This document shows, piece by piece, positions 8,676-18,701 of a DNA stretch of 64,000 bases (position 1 is the first letter of the stretch; each line of letters starts with the position of its first letter). A model generated the notes under the pieces. The model searched no databases and was not told the origin of the DNA. It saw only the letters and a list, made by a program, of their open reading frames with translations. This DNA comes from Chthoniobacteraceae bacterium (lineage in GTDB: Bacteria; Verrucomicrobiota; Verrucomicrobiia; Chthoniobacterales; Chthoniobacteraceae): the NCBI GenBank assembly GCA_947449735.1, contig CANFTB010000016.1:1-64000 (forward strand). Direction: 5' to 3'. The position numbers and the translations under genes are program-made.

Positions 8676-9401
8676 ATGTCCACAGAACTCATGACAGAAT
8701 TGCTCGAAGCGGGTGTCCACTTCGGGCACCAGAGCAAGCGTTGGAATCCCAAGATGAAGCCCTTCATCTTTGAAAAGCGCAACGCACTGCACATTATCAA
8801 CTTGGGTTCTACCGTCCACCAGTTGGATGGCGCGGTCAAGTTCCTCTCGGCCCTTTCCGCCCGCGGCGGCAAGGTGCTCTTCGTCGGCTGTAAGAAGCAG
8901 GCGCAGGAAGCCATCAAGGAAGCTGCCGTCGCTTGCGGACAGTTTTACGTCAACCAGCGCTGGCTGGGTGGCACCCTGACCAACATGGCCACCATTCGCA
9001 AGAGCGTGGCCCGGATGACTTATATCGAGAATCTCGAGAAGCAGCCCGAGTACTCCAAGATGGGTAACCAGGAAATTTCGGCTCTCCGCCGCGAAGGCGA
9101 GAAGCTCAAGCGGAACCTCGAAGGCATCCGCACCATGGAGAAGCTTCCCGACGCGATGATCATCATCGACACCGTCCGCGAAAGCATCGCCGTGGCTGAG
9201 GCCCGCCGCCTGAAGATCCCCACGGTGGCAATCGTGGACACGAACGCGGACCCCGCTTTGATCACCTACCCGATCGCCGGTAACGACGACGCCATCCGTT
9301 CCATCCGTGTAATCCTCCAGAAATTGGTGGATGCTCTTGTGGGCGGTTCCGGCGGAGGCCACGCCGCGGCGCCTCAGGATCTGAGTGCGGTCAGCGAGTA
9401 G
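8676..9401 (+). CDS. rpsB: 30S ribosomal protein S2
   Basis: MSTELMTELLEAGVHFGHQSKRWNPKMKPFIFEKRNALHIINL...QRWLGGTLTNMATIRKS. Confidence 0.97.
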   Translation: MSTELMTELLEAGVHFGHQSKRWNPKMKPFIFEKRNALHIINLGSTVHQLDGAVKFLSALSARGGKVLFVGCKKQAQEAIKEAAVACGQFYVNQRWLGGTLTNMATIRKSVARMTYIENLEKQPEYSKMGNQEISALRREGEKLKRNLEGIRTMEKLPDAMIIIDTVRESIAVAEARRLKIPTVAIVDTNADPALITYPIAGNDDAIRSIRVILQKLVDALVGGSGGGHAAAPQDLSAVSE

Positions 9402-9576
9402 CAAACGTTTTACAGGCGGCCGCCCTCGTTGAAAAACGGGGTGAGTCGCTGGAGCAAAGTCTCGTTCGAGCGGCGCCGCCAGCAAGTGCAGGAGGCGCCG
9501 TTTTGAATTTTGAACGGGGCCTTCGCCGCCGCCGTGAGTCAGAATCAATATTTAAACCTCTAAAAGTTAAAACAGT

Positions 9577-10425
9577 ATGAGCGAACTAGTCATTGATGCC
9601 CAAATGGTGAAGACCCTGCGTGAGAAGACCAACGCGGGACTCATGGAGTGCAAGCGCGCCCTCGCGGAAGTAAATGGTGACCTCGAAGCCGCCGTGGATC
9701 TGCTCCGCAAAAAGGGAGCCGCCAGCGCCGCGAAAAAAGCTGATCGCGAGGCCAAGGAGGGCGTGATCGCCCAGTGCATTGTGCAATCAGGGAAGGTTGG
9801 CGTCATCGCCGAGGTGAATTGCGAAACCGACTTCGTGGCGAAGAACGACGCATTCAGGGCCTTCGCGGACGGAGTTGCCGCCAAGCATGCCGAAAACGAT
9901 TCCGCCGACTGCGAGGCGGACCGCGTCGCCGCGGTTCAGAAGCTTGGCGAAAACATTCGCATCCGCCGCCATGCGCGGTTGGAAGTCCACGGTAGCGGAG
10001 CTGTTGCGTCTTACATCCACACCGGCGGCAAGGTCGGCGTTCTACTCCAGGTGGGCGCTGCCAAGGACGCCACGGTTCAGACCGAGGATTTCAAGCAGTT
10101 GGTGCGCGACATCACTCTGCAAATCGCCGCAGCAAACCCCGTCTGCGTCTCCCGCGACAGCGTGCCCGCCGCTCTGGTTGAGCGCGAGCGCGAAGTGTAC
10201 CGCGGCCAGGTGCCTGCCGGCAAACCCGCGAATATCATCGAGCAGATCGTGGACGGCAAGATGAACAAGTTCTACTCGACCTCCTGCCTTCTCGAGCAGG
10301 AGTTCATCAAGAACACCGACCTCAAGATCAACCAGCTCATCGCCGAAAAGAACAAGGCGCTGGGCGAGGAGATCGCGATCCGCGGTTTCGTTCGCTTCAT
10401 GGTGGGCGAAGAAATCGCCGGCTAG
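9577..10425 (+). CDS. tsf: Elongation factor Ts
   Basis: MVKTLREKTNAGLMECKRALAEVNGDLEAAVDLLRKKG; GVIAEVNCETDFVAKN. Confidence 0.97.
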   Translation: MSELVIDAQMVKTLREKTNAGLMECKRALAEVNGDLEAAVDLLRKKGAASAAKKADREAKEGVIAQCIVQSGKVGVIAEVNCETDFVAKNDAFRAFADGVAAKHAENDSADCEADRVAAVQKLGENIRIRRHARLEVHGSGAVASYIHTGGKVGVLLQVGAAKDATVQTEDFKQLVRDITLQIAAANPVCVSRDSVPAALVEREREVYRGQVPAGKPANIIEQIVDGKMNKFYSTSCLLEQEFIKNTDLKINQLIAEKNKALGEEIAIRGFVRFMVGEEIAG

Positions 10426-10436
10426 TATTTTGTTTC

Positions 10437-10486
10437 AGGCGTGGGACGGGGCGTAAACGGCTCCCGTTCCACGCCTGTCTCTTTTC
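10437..10486 (+). terminator. Probable terminator after tsf
   Basis: AGGCGTGGGACGGG ... CCCGTTCCACGCCT inverted repeat followed by gtctctttt. Confidence 0.75.
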
Positions 10487-10543
10487 CAGCAGGATGGTTT
10501 CCACCTCTTGCTGAAAGTCCTGCGAGGCACTATTCTCTGGCGC

Positions 10544-12505
10544 ATGCCCCCCCGCACGATTCCCCGCCTGTTCGCCTCACTGGCGGCGGCGCTTGTGCTT
10601 TCGGGCGTCTTCCCAGCCTGTTCGAACAACCCTCTTCCCGAACCGCTTCAGCAGACTCGCGAAGACGGTTCGCCCTGGAAAGTACGCTACGCAGCGCTTC
10701 CCGAGGATCCGCGTTCCCTCGATCCTCAAGTCAGTTACGACTCGGTCAGCCGCCGTGTGCTCGAGCCGATTCAGGAATGCCTGCTCGAGTATCATCCGTA
10801 CAAGACTGACCCGTTCGAACTCACTCCGTGCCTTTTGAGCGGCCTTCCGGAGCGCAGCGAAACGGCCGATGGCAGGATCATTTACCGCTGTTCGTTAAAG
10901 AGCGGTATTCTGTTTCACGACGACGCTTGTTTTCCGGGCGGCAAGGGGCGCGAAGTCGTCGCCGCCGACGTGGAGTACGCCTTCAAGCGCATCGCGGATC
11001 CCAAGGTGGAATGTCCGGTTCTGTCGACTCTGCAGGACTATATCGTCGGCCTGGCCGATGCTTTTGAAGAGGCAAGGAAGGCGGAGCGCTTCGACTATTC
11101 CAAGCCCATTCCGGGGTTTGTCGTCACCGGGTCGCACACCTTCGAGATCCACCTTAAGGCGCCGTATCCTCAGTTGCTGTACTGGCTTGCGATGCACTTC
11201 ACCGCACCGGTGGCGAGGGAGGCTGTTGAGTTTTACGACGGCAAGGCGCATGACGGCGTCACGCGCGACTTATTCCGGTTTCATCCCGTGGCGACGGGTC
11301 CGTTTCAAATCGCCGAGTGGTCGCGCAACACCCGGATCCGCCTCAAGCGCAACCCGCAGTACCGCACGACCGTGTTTCCAACCGGTGGCTGGGGCGCGGA
11401 CCAGGATGCCCTGTTGAAGCCTCTTGCGGGGAAGGCGCTGCCTTTTGTGGACGAGGTGTGCATGACCATCTTCAAGGAGTCGATCCCGATTTTCCTGCTG
11501 TTCCGGCAGGGGTATCTGGACGGGATGGGCGTGGGCAAGGACGCCTTCTCCAGTCTGATCACGCCCGCCCGCAGCCTTTCCGCGAAGTACATCGAGCGCG
11601 GGGTGACGCTGCACCGAGACACTGAGGCCAGCACGTTCTTCATGGCCATCAACATGGAGGATCCGGTGCTCGGGAAGAACAAGAAGCTCCGGCAGGCGCT
11701 TTCCGCTGCGTTCGATGCGAAGTCGAACCTGGACATCTTCTTTAACAGCGTTCCCATTGTTGCGGAGCAGCTTCTGCCCCCCGGACTCGCGGGGCACCGG
11801 AAGGATTTCAAAAACCCCTACGGCTACAATTTAGAGAAGGCCAAGGCTTTGCTTGCCGAGGCGGGCTACCCCAACGGCAGGGATGCTTCCGGGAAGGTGT
11901 TGGAGCTGGTGCTCGACACCACGGGCGGCAGTGCCAACGAGCGGATGATGGCGGAGTTTGACCAGCGCCAGTTCGAGCAGCTCGGCATCAAGATCAAGAT
12001 CGTGGAAAATCCCTTCGCCCGCCTGCTTGAGAAGCTGGACGAGGGCGGCTTTCAATTCGCTACCGGCAGCGGTTGGGGGGCGGACTATCCCGATCCCGAG
12101 AACTTCTTCTTCCTGTACTACAGCAAGAACGTGCCGCCCGCGGGCAAGAATCACAGCCGCTACCGCAACCCGGAGTTCGACCGTTTGTTCGAGCAGATGG
12201 CGACCATGGAGAACTCTCCGGAGCGGGAGAAGATCGCGCTCCAGATGAACAACATCCTTTCCGAGGACGTGCCGCATATTTTGAACATGCACCGTTCAAC
12301 GTTCGCACTTGCCCAGCCCTGGGCGCCGCGCGTGCAGAGCAACCCGCTTTTGGAGGGCGGCCTCAAGTACGCGGTGCTTGAGCACGGCACGAGGGAGCAA
12401 CTGCGCTCGGAGTGGAACGGCAAGCCGCTCTGGCCTGTGATCGTGCTCGCCTCCGGTGTGCTCGCCGCGGCGCTCATCGCCATCAACGCCCGACGTAAGC
12501 ACTGA
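10544..12505 (+). CDS. Oligopeptide ABC transporter, substrate-binding lipoprotein
   Basis: Signal/lipobox LVLSGVFPACSNN; EDPRSLDPQVSYDSVSRRVLEPIQECL; FHDDACFPGGKGREVVAADVEYAFKRIADP (SBP family 5). Confidence 0.88.
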   Translation: MPPRTIPRLFASLAAALVLSGVFPACSNNPLPEPLQQTREDGSPWKVRYAALPEDPRSLDPQVSYDSVSRRVLEPIQECLLEYHPYKTDPFELTPCLLSGLPERSETADGRIIYRCSLKSGILFHDDACFPGGKGREVVAADVEYAFKRIADPKVECPVLSTLQDYIVGLADAFEEARKAERFDYSKPIPGFVVTGSHTFEIHLKAPYPQLLYWLAMHFTAPVAREAVEFYDGKAHDGVTRDLFRFHPVATGPFQIAEWSRNTRIRLKRNPQYRTTVFPTGGWGADQDALLKPLAGKALPFVDEVCMTIFKESIPIFLLFRQGYLDGMGVGKDAFSSLITPARSLSAKYIERGVTLHRDTEASTFFMAINMEDPVLGKNKKLRQALSAAFDAKSNLDIFFNSVPIVAEQLLPPGLAGHRKDFKNPYGYNLEKAKALLAEAGYPNGRDASGKVLELVLDTTGGSANERMMAEFDQRQFEQLGIKIKIVENPFARLLEKLDEGGFQFATGSGWGADYPDPENFFFLYYSKNVPPAGKNHSRYRNPEFDRLFEQMATMENSPEREKIALQMNNILSEDVPHILNMHRSTFALAQPWAPRVQSNPLLEGGLKYAVLEHGTREQLRSEWNGKPLWPVIVLASGVLAAALIAINARRKH

Positions 12506-12508
12506 ACC

Positions 12509-13483
12509 ATGTTTGCCTACCTTGTCCGCCGGTTGCTGTTTTTCGTCCCCATCATCTTCGGGGTGATGCTCCTGACGTTCGTGCTCTTCTTCGTGGTGCA
12601 GAGTCCGAACGCAACCGCACGGCGGGTGCTCGGCCAGCGCGCCACTCCGAAGGCGATTGAGAACTGGTTGCACAATCGCGGCTATGACAAGCCGCTGCTG
12701 ATCAATCAGACGCCCGGCGAGCCCTGGCACGACTCATTGTTTTTGAACCAGATGCAGCGTCTCGCGACCTTCGACCTGGGGGCGTCGGACGTGACAGGTA
12801 GGCCGCTTGCCGAGATATTCCGCGAGGGTGCGCTGCCGTCCTTGCTGCTGACAGTGCCGGCGTTTTTCGCGAGCCTCGTGATGTCCATCGGCCTCTCGCT
12901 GTATCTGGTTTTCATCCGGAACAAGGCGGTCGACCTGGCGGCCTCGCTCTTGTGTGTGATGCTGATGAGCGTGCCGGTGATGGTGTATGTCATTTTCGGA
13001 CAGTTCGTCGTAGCCCAGGTGCTCAATTATTTTCCAGCCTTCGGGTTCCAACTCAAGGGCATCTCCACGGTTAAGTTTCTCGTGCTTCCCGTCTGTTTGA
13101 TGGTAGTGAGCGGACTCGGTTCGGAGGTTCGCCTGTTCCGTGCGCTGTTTCTTGAAGAGATGGGGCAGGATTACATCCGGACTGCGCGTGCAAAGGGCGC
13201 GAGCACGGCTGTGGTGCTGCTCCGCCATGTGCTCAAGAACGGGATGATCAACCTCATCACACTGCTTGTGGCATCCCTTCCATTCCTCATCATGGGGTCG
13301 CTGTTGTTGGAGAATTTCTTCGGAATTCCGGGGCTTGGAAACGTGCTCTTTTCCGCCATTCAAGCACCTGATTTTGCGGTGGTGCAGGCCTCCGTATTTC
13401 TGGGTTCGCTTCTCTATCTGGGCGGACTGTTGCTCACCGACATCTGTTATGCCTGGGCGGATCCCAGAATCCGTCTGCAATAA
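12509..13483 (+). CDS. Peptide ABC transporter permease (DppB/OppB type)
   Basis: MFAYLVRRLLFFVPIIFGVMLLTFVLFFVV; EMGQDYIRTARAKGASTAVVLLRHVLKNGMINLIT. Confidence 0.92.
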   Translation: MFAYLVRRLLFFVPIIFGVMLLTFVLFFVVQSPNATARRVLGQRATPKAIENWLHNRGYDKPLLINQTPGEPWHDSLFLNQMQRLATFDLGASDVTGRPLAEIFREGALPSLLLTVPAFFASLVMSIGLSLYLVFIRNKAVDLAASLLCVMLMSVPVMVYVIFGQFVVAQVLNYFPAFGFQLKGISTVKFLVLPVCLMVVSGLGSEVRLFRALFLEEMGQDYIRTARAKGASTAVVLLRHVLKNGMINLITLLVASLPFLIMGSLLLENFFGIPGLGNVLFSAIQAPDFAVVQASVFLGSLLYLGGLLLTDICYAWADPRIRLQ

Positions 13484-13489
13484 AACGGT

Positions 13490-14500
13490 ATGAAGATGCT
13501 GGATCAAATCTGGGTGCAAAACCTCTGCGTCGTCGCCGGCTACAGCCTGCTGGGGACTGTGCTGTGGTATGGCACCCGCTCGGACCGCTGGCGCGCCGCG
13601 TGGAAGCGCTTGAAGGCCGACGTTCCCGGAATGGGAGCGCTCTTTGTGATCTTTGCGTACCTTCTCGTTGGGACCCTGGAAAGCCTGACGATTTCGGCGG
13701 AGAGCGGGAATCTGACGCTCCTGCAAAAGCTCGCGAGCGGGGTGCCTCAGGAAAAGAGCTATTCGGCGCCGCTTGCCAAGACCACGCTGTCTGTGGCGGA
13801 GCCGAAGCCGCTGAAGGCTGTCCACCTGCTTGGCACGGATGCGCTCGGGCGCGACACCCTTGTGCAGACGCTGCGCGCGACGCGCTCGGCGCTTTGGATA
13901 GGCGGACTCACCAGCCTGATCTACATCCCGCTGGGAGTTTTACTTGGGATGATGGCGGGCTATTTTCGAGGCTGGGTGGATGACGTGGTCCAGTTCATCT
14001 ACAGCACGGTGGCGGCCGTTCCGGAAATTCTGATGCTGGTGGCTATTCTGATGGTGCTGGGCAAGGGCCTTGGAACCATGGCGATTGCCCTCGGCATCAC
14101 GGGTTGGGTCGGCATGGCGCGCCTCATCCGGGGCGAAACCTTGCGCCAGGTGGAGCGGCCCTATGTGGCGGCGGCGAAGGCAATGGGACAGTCCCACTGG
14201 AAGATCCTCTCGTCCCATCTGCTTCCCAACGTCATGCACCTTGTGCTTATCAAGTTCGTCCTTGGATTCTCCGGATTGGTGCTCGCTGAGGCGATCTTGA
14301 GCTACCTGGGAGTCGGAGTCCCCGTGGGTACCCCGAGCTGGGGCGCGATGATCGACGCCTCCCGTTCCGAACTCTCTCGCGAGCCGCTGGTCTGGTGGAA
14401 TCTGACCGCGTCTTCGGTTGCGCTTTTCATTCTTGTGCTCGCCTTGAACTTCTTCGGCGATGCGCTGCGCCGCGCCTTTGATCCCAAGCGCGGTGAGTAG
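13490..14500 (+). CDS. Peptide ABC transporter permease (DppC/OppC type)
   Basis: LLGTDALGRDTLVQTLRATRSALWIGGLTSLIYIPLGVLLGMMAGYFRGWVDDVVQ. Confidence 0.92.
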   Translation: MKMLDQIWVQNLCVVAGYSLLGTVLWYGTRSDRWRAAWKRLKADVPGMGALFVIFAYLLVGTLESLTISAESGNLTLLQKLASGVPQEKSYSAPLAKTTLSVAEPKPLKAVHLLGTDALGRDTLVQTLRATRSALWIGGLTSLIYIPLGVLLGMMAGYFRGWVDDVVQFIYSTVAAVPEILMLVAILMVLGKGLGTMAIALGITGWVGMARLIRGETLRQVERPYVAAAKAMGQSHWKILSSHLLPNVMHLVLIKFVLGFSGLVLAEAILSYLGVGVPVGTPSWGAMIDASRSELSREPLVWWNLTASSVALFILVLALNFFGDALRRAFDPKRGE

Positions 14501-14559
14501 CCTTCCGTTCGCCCCAGCGTTGTTTTTCGCAAACAAGATCCCAACCGCCCTTCAACCGT

Positions 14560-15384
14560 ATGCTAGAAATCCGCAACCTCAGCATTGATTTTGGAAAGGG
14601 CTCGGCACGCGTTCAGGCGGTCAAGGGCATCAATCTCACCATCGCTACCGGCGAGACCCTCGCGCTCGTGGGGGAGAGCGGGAGCGGCAAAAGCGTCACG
14701 GGACTTGCCCTCACCCGGCTGCTACCCGAACCACCGGCGGTTTACTCGGGGGGAGAGATCCTCTTTGATGGGCAGGATGTTTTGAAGATGGGCGCGGCGG
14801 ATCTGCGGCGTCTGCGCGGCGGTAAGATCGCGTATGTTTTTCAGGAACCGTCGACTTCGCTGAACCCTGTTTTTACAATACGCAACCAGATTGCCGAGGC
14901 GCTCGAGCTGCACCGTCCGGAGGTGGAGGACATCGACGCCGAGGTGGTGCGCTGCCTCGACATGGTTGGCATTGTGGATCCCGCGAAGCGGCTGCACGAT
15001 TATCCGCATCAGCTCTCAGGCGGCATGCAGCAGCGTGTTATGATTGCCATGGCGCTCGCTTGCCGTCCGCAGTTGCTGGTGGCCGACGAACCGACGACGG
15101 CGCTCGACGTCACCGTGCAGGCGCAGATTCTCGACCAGCTCAGGTTGCTCAAGGGACAGGTGCGGATGGGCATGCTGCTGATCACTCACAACTTCGGCAT
15201 CATCGGGGGGATTGCGGACCGCGTCGCCGTGATGTTCCGGGGGAACATCGTTGAGGAGGGGCCCACGCAGAGCGTGCTGCGTGATCCGCAACATCCCTAC
15301 ACCAAGGCCTTGATTGAATGCATTCCGAAGCTTGGCCAACGCCGACGCCGGTTGACGACTATCGACCACAGCATCCTTGGCTAG
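14560..15384 (+). CDS. Peptide ABC transporter ATP-binding protein (DppD/OppD type)
   Basis: LVGESGSGKSVTGLALTRLLP; YPHQLSGGMQQRVMIAMALACRPQLLVADEPTTALDVTVQAQIL. Confidence 0.93.
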   Translation: MLEIRNLSIDFGKGSARVQAVKGINLTIATGETLALVGESGSGKSVTGLALTRLLPEPPAVYSGGEILFDGQDVLKMGAADLRRLRGGKIAYVFQEPSTSLNPVFTIRNQIAEALELHRPEVEDIDAEVVRCLDMVGIVDPAKRLHDYPHQLSGGMQQRVMIAMALACRPQLLVADEPTTALDVTVQAQILDQLRLLKGQVRMGMLLITHNFGIIGGIADRVAVMFRGNIVEEGPTQSVLRDPQHPYTKALIECIPKLGQRRRRLTTIDHSILG

Positions 15385-15428
15385 GCGCTTAAACGGCGCC
15401 CGAGCGGCCTTATCCGTTAAACCAGAAA

Positions 15429-15546
15429 ACCGAGGTTCACGCGGAGGCGCGGAGCCGCGGAGGAGGACAAAAGGTTTCGCTGCAGGTTCTTCTGAAGATC
15501 TTCTCGGCGCTCTCCGCGGCTGCGCGTGAGATGCCTTTACCTCGGT
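15429..15546. repeat. Intergenic inverted-repeat element with ACCGAGGT / ACCTCGGT ends
   Basis: Outer ACCGAGGT (15429-15436) pairs with ACCTCGGT (15539-15546). Inner left arm GGCGCGGAGCCGCGGAGGAG imperfectly pairs with CTCTCCGCGGCTGCGCGTGAG. Lies between two convergent genes. Confidence 0.6.
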
Positions 15547-15563
15547 GCGTCTGCGTTCGATTC

Positions 15564-16655
15564 TTAAATTTCGCGCAGCAGGGAGGCGGTGCTCTCCCAG
15601 TCCAGGCAGGCGTCCGTGATCGACACACCGTACTTGAGACCGTCGCGGTCCGCGGGCTGCGTGCCGAGGTGGATGTGGCTCTCGAGCATCACGGCGACGA
15701 TGTCGGTGCGGCCCCCCTTGCGCTGCTGGATGACGTTTCGAAGCACCTCGGGCTGGCGCAGGGGATCCTTGCCGCTGTTGGCGTGGCTGCAGTCCACCAT
15801 GAGGGAGACGGGAACGCCGGCCTTGCGCAGTTTTTCCGCGGCGGCCGCCGTATGCTCTGGGCCGTAGTTGGTTCCGTCGCGGCCTCCGCGCAGCACCAGA
15901 TGGCTGTCCTGGTTGCCGGACGTCGTGATGATGCTTGTCATCCCTTCCGGGTCGATGCCTAGAAAACTGTGCGGCGCGAACGCGGAGCGCATGGCGTCCA
16001 GTGCGGTTTGAATGCTGCCGTCCGTCCCGTTTTTAAATCCGACCGGCATCGAAAGGCCGCTGGCCATTTCGCGGTGGGTTTGGGATTCCGTGGTGCGTGC
16101 GCCGATCGCGGCCCAGCTGATTAGGTCGGCGATGTACTGCGGAATGATCGGATCGAGAAACTCGGTGCCTGTGGGGAGCCCGAGTTCCGAGATGTCGAGG
16201 AGGAGCTTGCGGGCGAGCTTGATGCCGAATTCCAGATCCGCGGAATCGTCCAGGTGCGGGTCGTTGATCAGGCCCTTCCAGCCGACCGTGGTGCGTGGCT
16301 TTTCAAAATAGACCCGCATCACGATGAAGAGCTTGTCTTCGAGTTCCCGTGCGAGTGCCGCAAGGCGCTTCGCATAGTCCATCGCGGAAACAGGATCGTG
16401 AATGGAGCAGGGGCCCACGACGACCATGAGGCGCGGATCTTCGCCGCGCAAAATGCGGCGGGCTGTGTCCCGGGCGCTCAAAACACTGTCGAGGGTCTCC
16501 GGTTTTGCGGGAATCAGCTCCTTGACCTGCAGCGGCGTGATCAGGCGTTTGAAACCGCTGACGCGCACGTTTTCAACGCGCGCAGAGGTGTTTGCGGTTG
16601 ATGTGGGGGCGTTGCCTGCGGGATGAGTGGCGCTGGGATGGGCCTCGGACGACAT
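15564..16655 (-). CDS. 3-deoxy-7-phosphoheptulonate (DAHP) synthase, class I
   Basis: RRILRGEDPRLMVVVGPCSIHDPVSAMDYAKRLAAL; RTTVGWKGLINDPHLD; SLMVDCSHANSGKDP. ATG at 16655. Confidence 0.93.
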   Translation of the reverse strand: MSSEAHPSATHPAGNAPTSTANTSARVENVRVSGFKRLITPLQVKELIPAKPETLDSVLSARDTARRILRGEDPRLMVVVGPCSIHDPVSAMDYAKRLAALARELEDKLFIVMRVYFEKPRTTVGWKGLINDPHLDDSADLEFGIKLARKLLLDISELGLPTGTEFLDPIIPQYIADLISWAAIGARTTESQTHREMASGLSMPVGFKNGTDGSIQTALDAMRSAFAPHSFLGIDPEGMTSIITTSGNQDSHLVLRGGRDGTNYGPEHTAAAAEKLRKAGVPVSLMVDCSHANSGKDPLRQPEVLRNVIQQRKGGRTDIVAVMLESHIHLGTQPADRDGLKYGVSITDACLDWESTASLLREI

Positions 16656-16790
16656 AAAAAGGTGAATTAAGATCGGCTCAAAACGCGTCAGCCGCAACCA
16701 AAGATCGGTGCAGAACGGGCGCTGCCGTTTTCGCTACGGTGCTGGGTGGCTCGAGAGGCGTGGGATGGGATTGGCGGAAGCCAGGCAGGT

Positions 16791-18011
16791 TCAGGCTTGG
16801 TTGCCGAGACCGAAGGCCTCGTGGACGAGGTTGGCCGCCTCCACGATGCGGGCTTCTTCGATGATCACGGCCGTTTTGATTTCGCTCGTGGAAATCATCT
16901 GGATGTTGATGGAGCCGGCGCTGAGGGATTCGAAGAGTTTCGCCGCGACCCCGGAATGGGAGCGCATGCCGATCCCCACGATTGAAAGCTTGGCGATGCC
17001 GTCCTGTGCGTGGAACCCGCTTGCACCCACCTCGCGGGCAACCGGTTCAAGAACCGCCTTCGCCTTGGGAAGCTCGTCCTTGGAGAGGGTGAAGGAGATG
17101 TCGGTGGAGCCCTCGACGCTGACGTTCTGGACGATCATGTCGATGATCACACCGCTTTCGGCGAGCGTCGTGAAGATGCGGGCGGCCATGCCGGGGCGGT
17201 CGGGCACGTGGGCGATGGTGACCTTGGCCTGGTTCTTTTCGATACTCACCCCCCGTACGACGACGGCTTCCATGCTCTCGGTTTCTTCTTTCACAAGCGT
17301 TCCTGGGTTATGGTTAAAGCTGGAGCGCACCTCGAAGGTGACGCCGAATTTTTTGGCGAACTCTACCGAGCGGCTCTGCATGACCTTAGAACCGCTGGAG
17401 GCCATTTCGAGCATCTCGTCATACGAGATTTCGTGGATCTTTCGAGCCGTGGGGACGATGCGCGGGTCGCAGGTGTAGACGCCGTCAACGTCGGTGAAGA
17501 TCTGGCAGAGGTCCGCCTGGACCGCCGCGGCGATCGCGATGGCGGTGAGGTCAGAGCCCCCTCGGCCCAAGGTTGTGATGGAGCCTTCGGCGGTCTCGCC
17601 CTGGAACCCCGCAATGATGACGATGTTGTCTTCAGCGAGGGCTTCGAGGACCTTTTCCGGCGAAATATTGGCGATCTTGGCCTTGGTGTGGACCTCGCTC
17701 GTGACAATGCCGGCCTGGGCTCCGGTGAGGGAGACGGCGCGCTTGCCGAGTCCGGCGATGGCCATGGCGGTGAGGGCGATAGTGGTTTGCTCGCCGGTGG
17801 CAAGCAGCACGTCCATCTCGCGTTCGCTCGGATTCGGGGAAACCTCGCGGGCAAGCCGGATGAGGTTGTCCGTGACGCCGCTCATGGCGGAGACGACGAC
17901 GACGACCTGGTTGCCCTGCGCCTGCGTTTCAATGGCGCGGCGGGCCACATTCAAGATGCGTTCCGGGTTGCCAACGGAGGTGCCGCCGTATTTTTGAACA
18001 ATCAGAGCCAT
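16791..18011 (-). CDS. lysC: Aspartate kinase
   Basis: MALIVQKYGGTSVGNPERILNVARR; LGRGGSDLTAIAIAAAVQADLCQIFTDVDGVYTCDPRIVP; C-terminal ACT domains. Confidence 0.95.
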   Translation of the reverse strand: MALIVQKYGGTSVGNPERILNVARRAIETQAQGNQVVVVVSAMSGVTDNLIRLAREVSPNPSEREMDVLLATGEQTTIALTAMAIAGLGKRAVSLTGAQAGIVTSEVHTKAKIANISPEKVLEALAEDNIVIIAGFQGETAEGSITTLGRGGSDLTAIAIAAAVQADLCQIFTDVDGVYTCDPRIVPTARKIHEISYDEMLEMASSGSKVMQSRSVEFAKKFGVTFEVRSSFNHNPGTLVKEETESMEAVVVRGVSIEKNQAKVTIAHVPDRPGMAARIFTTLAESGVIIDMIVQNVSVEGSTDISFTLSKDELPKAKAVLEPVAREVGASGFHAQDGIAKLSIVGIGMRSHSGVAAKLFESLSAGSINIQMISTSEIKTAVIIEEARIVEAANLVHEAFGLGNQA

Positions 18012-18155
18012 GGGAAAAAGGGGCGTGAGTTTCTACTGAGAAACGCTGCGCGGGAAGAAAAAATAAAGGGAGAGGCGGCCCCGGTTCCTGGGAGCCCCTC
18101 GAAACAGCGTAGCGCGGCCCACGGAGTGCGCCTGTGAAGCCGCGCGGTGGACGCC

Positions 18156-18524
18156 CTACTTGCGGGGCTGGAAGTCGAAGACGAACGCGTCTTCGAGGCT
18201 GGGCTTGAGCAGTTTGACAAACGCCTGGTGGTCCGGGTGGTCCAGGTAGACCTTCAGGGCCGCGGCGTCTGCGAAGGTGCTCGCCCACATGTGAGTGAAT
18301 CCCTTGTCGAGGTTTTCGCCGCTGATGTTCGTGCCCCACTCGAGCGATGCGATCTGGGGGATCTTTCCCTTCAAGGCGGCAAAAGCCTCCTCGATTTTCT
18401 GGACTTCGGCGGGGGAGGCTTCCTTTTTGAACTTGAAGGATACGACGTGCCGGATCGGGGCGTCGGCGCTGAGGGCGGAGGTCATAGTCATGAGCAGTGC
18501 GGTGAAAATGGGGAGGAGTCGCAT
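18156..18524 (-). CDS. Secreted Dabb-family (stress-responsive A/B barrel) protein
   Basis: Signal MRLLPIFTALLMTMTSALSADA; IRHVVSFKFKKEASPAEVQKIEEAFAALKGKIPQIASLEWGTNIS...GFTHMWASTFADAAALKVYLDHPDHQAF. Confidence 0.85.
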   Translation of the reverse strand: MRLLPIFTALLMTMTSALSADAPIRHVVSFKFKKEASPAEVQKIEEAFAALKGKIPQIASLEWGTNISGENLDKGFTHMWASTFADAAALKVYLDHPDHQAFVKLLKPSLEDAFVFDFQPRK

Positions 18525-18701
18525 GTGGCCAGTGTGCGTTGTCGGCCGGTTGCAGAACAGTCAGAATTTTTCGAGGGCGCGCCGGTCGCTGCGGAGCGGA
18601 GTGCTGGTTCTGAAGGTGCTCCGGGAAGACGTTCCGTCTGAGCGGTGGAAGTGTGTGGCGGGAGGGGTGGCAGTCCTGCTAGGGTCCTTCTTCCAACTTC
18701 C

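Noticed and set aside
17010-18137. 375-aa plus ORF antisense to lysC
   Set aside because: Shadow ORF; minus-strand aspartate kinase is unambiguous.
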